Below, in pieces: positions 33,810 to 41,414 of a stretch of DNA of 64,000 nucleotides (the stretch's first letter is position 1; each line of letters begins with the position of its first letter). Location of the stretch: the NCBI RefSeq assembly GCF_029855125.1, contig NZ_CP123229.1, positions 3,640,501 through 3,704,500 on the forward strand, given 5' to 3'. The notes beneath the pieces were generated by a model. It was given only the letters and a program-made list of their open reading frames with translations. It did no database searches and was not told where the DNA came from. Position numbers and translations under genes: made by a program. The DNA is from Methylocapsa sp. D3K7. Lineage in GTDB: Bacteria; Pseudomonadota; Alphaproteobacteria; Rhizobiales; Beijerinckiaceae.

Positions 33810-34718
33810 GTGACCGCATTGGGCCTGGAATTGAAGATGCGCTCTTCGCCGCTTCGCTTCGCCTTTCTTCTCCTCCTAATCCTGCCGGCGTCGCGAGGCG
33901 CTCGTGCAGACGACACGGCGAGCACGCCCGACAAGAGCATGTATAGCCTGTTCAACCCGACGCCAGACGATGCCATGCGCGCTTTTGATCCGGAGCGCCC
34001 CTGCAAAATTCTCAACCCTTTTACGGTCGATGCAGGTCACTTTCAGATCGAAAGCGACATATTTGATTATACGCATATCAATTTTGCTGGCGCGGGGACG
34101 CAAATTTTTGAAACGGCGGATCCGGTGGTCAAACTCGGATTGACGAATTCAATCGACTTCGAGCTCGTCTTCAATGGCTATCTGAATTCTGCGACGCACA
34201 GCAATCAGACCGGCATGCTCATCGCGAGCGGTCACGGCTTCGGCGACACCATCATCAAGACAAAAATCAATCTTGTCGGAGATGATGGCGGAACCTTCGC
34301 CATGGCACTTGTTCCTTTCGTTAAAGTCCCGTCCGCCGCCCCCGGGCTTGGCAACGGCGTTGTGGAAGGGGGCGTCGCTTTGCCGATGCAGATCAATTTG
34401 CCGAAGGATTTCATCTTAGGCGTGCAGATCGAATATGATGCTCTCAAAAATGCCAATGATAGTCAGCATTACGCCAATCTGGTCAACATCGTCAGTCTCA
34501 GCCACGCGGTATCTTTCATCAGCAAGGACTTGACCGTCTCCATCGAATTTTTCTCAGATGTCGGCACGGATCCTTTCACGCCCGCTGTCTACACTTTCGA
34601 TGTTGGCTTGGCCTATCTGATTGCACCCAATGTGCAACTCGATGCAGGAGGCAACTTCGGTCTCACCAAAGCGTCGCCCGATCTCAATCTCTATACCGGC
34701 ATTTCCGCGCGTTTTTGA
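33810..34718 (+). CDS. Transporter-like outer-membrane protein (MetA-pathway phenol-degradation type)
   Basis: Up to 302 residues (GTG 33810) or 293 from ATG 33837; the latter begins directly with a good signal peptide (RFAFLLLLILPASRGARA). The mature protein has many amphipathic strands (GHFQIESDIFDYTHI; VKLGLTNSIDFELVFNGYL; GDTIIKTKINLVGDDGG; FDVGLAYLIAPNVQLDAGGNFG), as in the Phenol_MetA_deg family. The terminal residue is Phe, as expected for a barrel. Substrate unknown. Same strand as the preceding porin-like gene, 48 bases away. Confidence 0.75.
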   Translation: MTALGLELKMRSSPLRFAFLLLLILPASRGARADDTASTPDKSMYSLFNPTPDDAMRAFDPERPCKILNPFTVDAGHFQIESDIFDYTHINFAGAGTQIFETADPVVKLGLTNSIDFELVFNGYLNSATHSNQTGMLIASGHGFGDTIIKTKINLVGDDGGTFAMALVPFVKVPSAAPGLGNGVVEGGVALPMQINLPKDFILGVQIEYDALKNANDSQHYANLVNIVSLSHAVSFISKDLTVSIEFFSDVGTDPFTPAVYTFDVGLAYLIAPNVQLDAGGNFGLTKASPDLNLYTGISARF

Positions 34719-34781
34719 AAAGATGTCCGCAGTCGGCAGCGCGTCTTGTGTCCACGGTCGTCCGGGACGCTGTCCAACGGA

Positions 34782-37007
34782 TCATGCGGCGCGCTTTGTC
34801 TGGCCAGCGAAGCGCCCGTAAAAAGACCCTCCCGTTTCCGCCAAGTCCAAGAGAATTTTTGGCGGCATGAAACGCTGTCCAAATTTGCCGCGGAGTCTCT
34901 CGCAAAGCGCGACGAAATTGGCGGCGCCCATCGCATCGATATAGCTCAATGTACCACCGGTGAATGGCGCGAATCCGAATCCGATGATCGAGCCGACGTC
35001 CGCCTCGCGCGGATCGGTGACGACGCCTTCCTCGATCGTCCGCGCCGCTTCCACCGCCTGGGTCACGAGGAACCGCTGTTTGAGTTCGCCGATATCGAGC
35101 CTGTCCGGATCGAGCTTCTTTGGTTGAAACGCGGCGAGACCTGGCCACAGAGTTTTGGACCCTTGCGCGGGGTAATCGTAAAAGCCCTTGCCATTTTTGC
35201 GCCCATGCCGGCCATGACCGGTGACCATCGCGGTGAGCAAACACTCCTGGGCGGAATCAATGGCCGCCACTCCCAAATCACGTTTTGTCGCCTCGATGAT
35301 TTTCAAGGCAAGATCGATCCCTACTTCGTCGTTGAGGGCGAGCGGTCCCACAGGCATACCTGCCATTTTGGCGACATTCTCGATCATCGCGGGCGGAACG
35401 CCCTCGATCAGCATGATATGACCTTCGCGAATATAATTGCCGACGCAGCGGTTGGCATAAAAGCCCCGGGAATCGTGAACGACAATCGGCGTTTTTTTGA
35501 TCGCGCGAACGTAGTCCAAAGCGGTTGCGAGGGCCCGATCACCGGTTTTCTCGCCAAGGATCACCTCGACAAGCAGCATTTTTTCCACCGGCGAAAAAAA
35601 ATGTATCCCGACAAAATTTTCGGGCTCGGCGTAGGCTTCCGCCAGCGAGGTGATCGGCAGGGTCGAGGTGTTCGAGGCGAAGATCGTACCAGGGGCCAGA
35701 ACCGCGCGGGCCTTTTGCGTCGCGGAGGCTTTGACCGCGCGATCCTCGAAAACGGCCTCGATCACGAGATCGGAGCCCGCAAGCTCGCTGTAGTCGGCGG
35801 TCGCCTTGATCCTTGAAAGAAGCGCCTCCTTGTCGGCACTCTTGGCACGCCCCCTCACAATTTGTGCCGAAATCAATGCAGCGCAAATCTCCTTGCCCCT
35901 GTCGGCCGCCGCCTGATCCTGGTCGATCAGCACGACGTCCATCCCAGCGCTCGCGGTGACATAGGCAATGCCCGCGCCCATGAATCCCGCGCCAAGGATG
36001 CCGACACGTTTAATTGCAATTATCGGGACATTGGCGGGACGCCGGGCCCCCTTGTTCAATTCACCCATGGAAATGAAGAGGGTGCGGATCATCACGGTTG
36101 CTTCGGGTGAGCGCAGTATCTTGGCGAACCATCGCGATTCAACGCGCAGCGCCAAATCGAAGGGCAGTTGAAGCCCTTCGTAGACGCTGTGCAAAATAGC
36201 TTTCGCGGCCGGATAATTGTCATGCGTCTCGCGTCGGTAGATCGCATTGGCCGCGGGCCAAACCATCATGCCTTGTGCCGAATACACTTTTCCAGAAGGG
36301 AGCTTGATGCCCTTCTCGTCCCACGGCGCGATGCCCTTGCCGCCCGCAACGATCCACGCCTTGGCTTTCGCCACGATCTCGTCTGCGGGCGCCACTTCAT
36401 GGACGAGATTCATTGCTTTCGCCGCCTTGGGCTTGATCTGCTCGCCCTTGAAAAGCATCTGCAGCGCATCACCGGTCTGCATCAGGCGGGAGACGCGCTG
36501 GGTGCCGCCTGCGCCGGGAAACAATCCGACCTTGATTTCCGGAAGGCCCACGCGCGCCTTGTCGGTATCGGCGATGACCCGGTAATGGCAGGCAAGCGCA
36601 AGTTCAAAGGCACCTCCAAGACACGTGCCATTGATCGCAATCGCGAAAGGCTTGCCGCATGTTTCGAGCTTGCGATAGGTCCGCGAAAGGCGGCTCGACG
36701 ATTCGAAAAAGAGTATTGTTGCCGCTTCCTCGCCCTTGTCCTGTTTGGCTTTCAAATAGTCATCGGCCGCCGTCTGCAGCATGGAAAGATCGGCGCCGCC
36801 TGAAAATGTGTCCTTGCCAGAGGCGATCACGCAGCCCCTAATCGCAGCGTCGGCCGCGACACGATCAATGACTGTCTCGAGTTCGCTGATAACCTCGGGC
36901 GTGATGACATTCATCGAACGGCCCGACATATCCCAGGTGAGTAAGGCAACGCCGTCGGCGTCTTGCTCGAAGCGGAAGTTGGTGAGCATTATCTGCTTTT
37001 CATCCAT
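34782..37007 (-). CDS. Enoyl-CoA hydratase / 3-hydroxyacyl-CoA dehydrogenase fusion (FadB/FadJ type)
   Basis: A 741-residue bifunctional beta-oxidation enzyme with GAGGAAACAACGT before the ATG. The crotonase domain (~1-300) has GKDTFSGGADLSML, INGTCLGGAFELALACHY and EIKVGLFPGAGGTQR, including the two glutamates expected for hydratase activity. The NAD domain has VGILGAGFMGAGIAYV (Rossmann loop, ~residue 335) and NFVGIHFFSPVEKM with the catalytic His. The C-terminal 3HCDH domains end near GGTLSYIDAMGA. It forms an operon with the thiolase and acyl-CoA dehydrogenase upstream, although a methyltransferase gene intervenes. Confidence 0.95.
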   Translation of the reverse strand: MDEKQIMLTNFRFEQDADGVALLTWDMSGRSMNVITPEVISELETVIDRVAADAAIRGCVIASGKDTFSGGADLSMLQTAADDYLKAKQDKGEEAATILFFESSSRLSRTYRKLETCGKPFAIAINGTCLGGAFELALACHYRVIADTDKARVGLPEIKVGLFPGAGGTQRVSRLMQTGDALQMLFKGEQIKPKAAKAMNLVHEVAPADEIVAKAKAWIVAGGKGIAPWDEKGIKLPSGKVYSAQGMMVWPAANAIYRRETHDNYPAAKAILHSVYEGLQLPFDLALRVESRWFAKILRSPEATVMIRTLFISMGELNKGARRPANVPIIAIKRVGILGAGFMGAGIAYVTASAGMDVVLIDQDQAAADRGKEICAALISAQIVRGRAKSADKEALLSRIKATADYSELAGSDLVIEAVFEDRAVKASATQKARAVLAPGTIFASNTSTLPITSLAEAYAEPENFVGIHFFSPVEKMLLVEVILGEKTGDRALATALDYVRAIKKTPIVVHDSRGFYANRCVGNYIREGHIMLIEGVPPAMIENVAKMAGMPVGPLALNDEVGIDLALKIIEATKRDLGVAAIDSAQECLLTAMVTGHGRHGRKNGKGFYDYPAQGSKTLWPGLAAFQPKKLDPDRLDIGELKQRFLVTQAVEAARTIEEGVVTDPREADVGSIIGFGFAPFTGGTLSYIDAMGAANFVALCERLRGKFGQRFMPPKILLDLAETGGSFYGRFAGQTKRAA

Positions 37008-37090
37008 ACGTTGTTTCCTCTTCGCAAGCGGACAATGGTGCTATGAAGCAGAATCGTTCCACTATTGGCTTCGCGAGCTACTTGCCCTAA

Positions 37091-37693
37091 TCAATCCGCC
37101 TCTTTTCGTATCCAGACTTGATATCCCTTCATCAAGACGGTGATTTTACGTTTGTAGATGCTCAGAAACGCATTGATCGCGGGTTTCGGGAGTCCATCCA
37201 AAGCGGCCGGATTTTTCCATTTGTAATCATCAAAAGCCATGATGCCGGAACGTTTGAGCAGAAGAAAAGAAAGCACGGCGTCTTCCAGAACTTCAACCGA
37301 GCCGTGGCCGCCATCGACATAAATAAAATCGAAGGTGTTCGAGGGGAAAGACCGCAGCAGATGCCGAGACAGTCCGATTTGCAGGTGAACTTTTTCCGGC
37401 GACCGTGCGGCCAGGACATTTTGCCGGAATGACAATTGCTCCGCGACATCGATGCAGGTGATCCCCGCTTGCGGATGCGTCGCGATGTTTTCGAGCAGCC
37501 AAACCGTGGCACGGCCTTCGTAGCTGCCAATTTCCAAAATCTGGCACGGCATGTCCACGAGGTGCGTGAGATATCTGCTAAAGTGTTTTTCGTTTCCGCA
37601 AAACCAATCCGTCGTAAAGCGAAACCTTTCCGGGTTTTCTTGATATTTTGTTTCTGGCAGGGATGCCGCCGCGTAGGGTTTACCAAGCAACAT
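37091..37693 (-). CDS. SAM-dependent methyltransferase-like protein inside the beta-oxidation operon
   Basis: 200 residues. QILEIGSYEGRATVWLLENI near residue 50 is the SAM loop, and FDFIYVDGGHGSVEVLEDAVLSF near residue 120 is the Methyltransf_24 signature. It ends with the membrane-independent tail KGYQVWIRKEAD. Its ribosome site is weak. It sits co-directionally between thiolase and FadB/J-type genes, where no methyltransferase is expected. It resembles polysaccharide-locus methyltransferases such as the one at 5793, so it may be an insertion. Confidence 0.8.
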   Translation of the reverse strand: MLLGKPYAAASLPETKYQENPERFRFTTDWFCGNEKHFSRYLTHLVDMPCQILEIGSYEGRATVWLLENIATHPQAGITCIDVAEQLSFRQNVLAARSPEKVHLQIGLSRHLLRSFPSNTFDFIYVDGGHGSVEVLEDAVLSFLLLKRSGIMAFDDYKWKNPAALDGLPKPAINAFLSIYKRKITVLMKGYQVWIRKEAD

Positions 37694-37731
37694 GAAGCGT
37701 TGTCCGCTGTGAGAAAGTTAGCCGTTGGTGG

Positions 37732-38940
37732 TTATACACGTTCGATAATTGTGGCGGTGCCCATGCCTGCGCCGATGCAGAGGGTGATGAGCGCCGTGGA
37801 TTTTCCGCTGCGTTCTAGTTCGTCGAGCGCGGTGCCGAGCAGCATGGCGCCAGTCGCACCCAGCGGATGGCCCATCGCGATAGCGCCGCCATTGATGTTG
37901 AGTTTTGCCATGTCGACGTCGAAGGCCTGGGCGAACCTCAGCACGACGGAGGCAAACGCTTCATTGACTTCGAAAAGATCGATGTCTTCAAGGGTCATCC
38001 CGGCACGCGCCAAAACCTTTTTGGTGACATCGACCGGGCCGGTGAGCATCATCGCCGGTTCCGAGCCAATATTGGCGAAGGCCCGAATCTTTGCCCGCGG
38101 CTTGCGGGCCATTGCCGCGCCCGCCGTTGCCGAACCGATCAGTACCGCCGCCGCACCATCGACGATCCCCGACGAATTGCCGGCGTGATGGACATGCACG
38201 ATTTTTTCCACTTCGGGGTGTGCGTCAACGGCCACCGCGTCAAACCCCCCCTGTTCGCCCATCATTGTGAAAGAGGGTTTTAAAGATGCGAGCGCCTGCA
38301 TGTCGGTGGTCGGCCGCATGTGCTCGTCGCGGTCGAGCAGGGTAATGCCGTTAATGTCGCGCACTGGCGCGAGGGCATTTTTAAACCGGCCCTCGCTCCA
38401 GGCTTTTGCCGCGCGCTGTTGCGAGGTGACTGCATATTGATCGACGTCGTCGCGCGAAAATCCATACTTCGTCGCGATGAGATCGGCGGAGATTCCCTGC
38501 GGCATGAAATAGGATTTGATCGCGATGGCGGGATCGACCGGCCACGCGCCGCCCGAGGCGCCAATGCCGACGCGGCTCATCGACTCGACGCCGCCGCCGA
38601 CGGCGAGGTCGTGCTGCCCCGCCATGATCTGCGCGGCGGCAAAATTGATCGCGTCGAGACCGGAGGCGCAGAAACGGTTGATCTGGACGCCAGGGACATG
38701 ATTGCCATAGTCCGCGGTGAGCGCCGCCGCGCGGGCGATGTCGCCGCCCGCCTCGCCGACGGGATCGACGCAGCCGAGGACGACATCATCGACGAGATGC
38801 GTATCGAGTTCGCCGCGTTCCTTGAGGGCGCGCAGGACCGTCGCGGCGAGCCCCAACGTCGAAACTTCATGCAAGGCGCCGTCGGGCTTGCCTCGGCCTC
38901 GCGGCGTACGGACGTGGTCGTAAATGTAAGCGTCGGGCAC
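37732..38940 (-). CDS. Acetyl-CoA C-acyltransferase (thiolase)
   Basis: A 402-residue thiolase that catalyses the thiolytic cleavage step of beta-oxidation. CTAGGAGGAAAAG precedes the GTG start. The nucleophilic cysteine lies in QINRFCASGLDAINFAAAQI (~residue 88). The catalytic histidine is in GGAIAMGHPLGATGAM (~residue 352) and the second cysteine in ITLCIGAGMGTA near the end. Full length. Upstream of the FadB/J-type enzyme, with which it would form the multienzyme complex. Confidence 0.95.
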   Translation of the reverse strand: MPDAYIYDHVRTPRGRGKPDGALHEVSTLGLAATVLRALKERGELDTHLVDDVVLGCVDPVGEAGGDIARAAALTADYGNHVPGVQINRFCASGLDAINFAAAQIMAGQHDLAVGGGVESMSRVGIGASGGAWPVDPAIAIKSYFMPQGISADLIATKYGFSRDDVDQYAVTSQQRAAKAWSEGRFKNALAPVRDINGITLLDRDEHMRPTTDMQALASLKPSFTMMGEQGGFDAVAVDAHPEVEKIVHVHHAGNSSGIVDGAAAVLIGSATAGAAMARKPRAKIRAFANIGSEPAMMLTGPVDVTKKVLARAGMTLEDIDLFEVNEAFASVVLRFAQAFDVDMAKLNINGGAIAMGHPLGATGAMLLGTALDELERSGKSTALITLCIGAGMGTATIIERV

Positions 38941-38986
38941 CTTTTCCTCCTAGTATAAGCGCTTAGTCGTTCGGCGCCCGTGAAAG

Positions 38987-40780
38987 TCAAAATTGTTCTG
39001 CTTCTAACGCCATCATGGTCGCGGCGCCGCTTGAGATACGGGACAGATGGGCGCTTGTCTCGGGCATGATGCGTTCCATGAAATATGTGGCGAGCAGCAG
39101 CTTTGTGTCCAGGGCGGTGGCATCGCCATTGGCGGCTGGTTTGAGCGCAATGGCCGCTTTGGCGATGTGCGCCCACATATAGGCAAGCGCGACCAGCCCG
39201 AAAAGATGCATGTAATCATAGGAACCGGCGCCCGCATTCTCGGGCTTCGCCATCGCATTTTGCATGAACCACATCGTTGCCTGTTCAAGATGCGCAAGGC
39301 TCTGCTTCAGGCCAGCGAGATAGGGCGCCAGGGAGGCATCGCACTCGTTGTCCTTGATAAAGGTTTTGACTTCGGCGAAAAATGCCATGACCGCGCGGCC
39401 GCCATCTTTGGCGAGCTTGCGGCCGACGAGATCGAGCGCCTGAATGCCGTTGGCGCCTTCATAGATCATGGCGATGCGGGCGTCGCGGACAAATTGCTCC
39501 ATGCCCCATTCCTCGATATAGCCGTGGCCGCCGAGGATCTGCTGAGCCCTGACCGTATTATCGAAGCCCACATCGGTGAGCACGCCTTTCAGCACGGGCG
39601 TCAGCAGACCGAGACAGTCCGCCGCCGCCTGAATTTCGGCCTCATTGCTCGACCTGTGCGCGATATCGCTTTTGAGCGCGGTCCAGATCACCAGCGCCCG
39701 CGCCGCTTCGTTGAAGGCGCGAATGGTCATCAAATTGCGCCGGATATCGGGATGAACAATGATGGGATCGGCAGGTTTTTCCGGGAATTTTGGCCCGGAT
39801 AGCGCGCGGCCCTGCAAGCGCTCCTTGGCGTATGTGGCGGCGTTTTGATAGGCGACCTCGGATATCGCCAAGCCCTGTATGGCGACGCCCAGCCGCGCCT
39901 CGTTCATCATCACGAACATGGCATTCAAGCCACGATGCGGCTCGCCGACGAGAAAGCCTTTGGCGCCGTCATAGTTCATCACGCAGGTGGCATTGGCGTG
40001 GATGCCCATCTTGTGTTCCAGCGCCCCGCAGGTCACTTTGTTGGAGGCCCCCAACGAACCGTCCGGTTCGATCAAAATTTTGGGCACGGCAAACAGCGAT
40101 ATCCCCTTAATGCCGGCGGGCGCGCCCTCGATTCGGGCAAGCACCAGATGAATAATGTTGTCGGCCAGATCATGGTCGCCTGCCGAGATGAAGATTTTCT
40201 CACCGAAAATCGCGTAGGAACCGTCAGCCTCCGGTACAGCTTTGGTTTTGAGGAGGCCCAGATCGGTGCCGCAATGCGACTCGGTGAGGTTCATTGTTCC
40301 TGACCATTCTCCGCTTATCAGTTTCGGCACGAACATTTTTTTTTGCGTGTCCGTCCCATGTGTCATCAGCGCGGCAAGGGCACCCTGACTCAAGCCTGGA
40401 TACATGGCGAAAGCCATATTTGCGGAACTGGCGAATTCATTGATCACCGCGGCGAGCGTATAGGGCAGTCCCTGGCCGCCAAAATCAGGATCGGCCGATA
40501 GGCCGACCCAGCCGCCCGCGACGAAGGCGTGATAGGCTTCCTTGAAGCCGCTCGGCGTTGTGACGGCGCCGTCCTTGCCGCGCACGCAGCCGGCGCGGTC
40601 ACCTGGCTGATTGAGCGGCTGAAGCGTCTCTTCGCAGAGTCTGGCGGCCTCCGAGAGGATCGCCTCAACGAGGTCGGGCGAGGCGTCGGCGAAACCGGGC
40701 AAATTATTGTAGCGTTGGATCGGAAACACATCGCGGAGCAGGAATAAAACGTCCTCGACGGGCGCCTTGTAACTTGGCAT
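38987..40780 (-). CDS. Acyl-CoA dehydrogenase (~600-residue, C-terminally extended type)
   Basis: 597 residues with TGAGGATCGCCC before the ATG. The FAD-dependent core has FVAGGWVGLSADPDFGGQGLP, NLTESHCGTDLGLLKTKA, IFGEKIFISAGDHDLADN, GFDNTVRAQQILGGHGYIEEWGMEQFVRDARIAMIYEGANGIQALDLVGRKL and an extra C-terminal helical domain. This long form is often labelled FadE-like or DmdC-like (3-methylmercaptopropionyl-CoA dehydrogenase); sequence alone does not separate them. First gene of the beta-oxidation operon. Confidence 0.93.
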   Translation of the reverse strand: MPSYKAPVEDVLFLLRDVFPIQRYNNLPGFADASPDLVEAILSEAARLCEETLQPLNQPGDRAGCVRGKDGAVTTPSGFKEAYHAFVAGGWVGLSADPDFGGQGLPYTLAAVINEFASSANMAFAMYPGLSQGALAALMTHGTDTQKKMFVPKLISGEWSGTMNLTESHCGTDLGLLKTKAVPEADGSYAIFGEKIFISAGDHDLADNIIHLVLARIEGAPAGIKGISLFAVPKILIEPDGSLGASNKVTCGALEHKMGIHANATCVMNYDGAKGFLVGEPHRGLNAMFVMMNEARLGVAIQGLAISEVAYQNAATYAKERLQGRALSGPKFPEKPADPIIVHPDIRRNLMTIRAFNEAARALVIWTALKSDIAHRSSNEAEIQAAADCLGLLTPVLKGVLTDVGFDNTVRAQQILGGHGYIEEWGMEQFVRDARIAMIYEGANGIQALDLVGRKLAKDGGRAVMAFFAEVKTFIKDNECDASLAPYLAGLKQSLAHLEQATMWFMQNAMAKPENAGAGSYDYMHLFGLVALAYMWAHIAKAAIALKPAANGDATALDTKLLLATYFMERIMPETSAHLSRISSGAATMMALEAEQF

Positions 40781-41414
40781 GGGCGATCCTCAAGCTCCTC
40801 TTCCCGCAGCGCATATGCTGCTTATATGGTTGGCGGGAGGGCGTCCAGCAAACGCCCGTCGGACAAAAATTTAGCATGGGATCATTGGTTTTCGCCGGCG
40901 CTGGCTGCGAGGCTCGTGTCTGTGCCTCAGCCAAGACGCAGCCGATTCGCCGCGGTCTTGGAAATGGCGCCGGCGCCCGGCAACTGGCGGAATCATACGG
41001 GGATGGGCGTCGTCCTAGTGCCGATGCAAGAGACCGCGGTATTTCGGAGGGGCCGGATGCTCATTTGAAAATCCCGCGCCATTTCCCGGATCGGTTGAAG
41101 ACGTCCGCCGTCTTATGAGCTGGCAGAGCCGGAACGTTTCCTTGGTCGTGTCTTCAGCTTCACCCGGAGGGCCAAGCTGCACACAGCGTGGGTTTCCTGT
41201 CGGGGGTTCGTCTCAATCGCCGATACCGTTCCCTCGACCATGAATCGTGATTCCCAAAGTACCAAAAAGTTTGGACGATACACCTATAAAGTGTAATATA
41301 TACAAAATACAATCTTAACAAGATACGAGGGGGCCGAGGCGGGCGTTAAGGTGCTGCGTGGCATAGAATTTTCGGGGTTGCCGCGTCTTTGCCGCATAAC
41401 GCGTCGAGAAATGA
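40781..41414. other. Long intergenic region (634 bp) between the beta-oxidation operon and the PodJ-like gene
   Basis: No supported gene: the plus-strand ORFs here lack ribosome sites and recognisable products. The segment 41270-41340 is AT-rich (TATAAAGTGTAATATATACA) and likely carries the promoter for the PodJ-like gene. The part near 40790 presumably carries the beta-oxidation operon promoter. No regulator-binding palindrome stood out. Confidence 0.5.
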
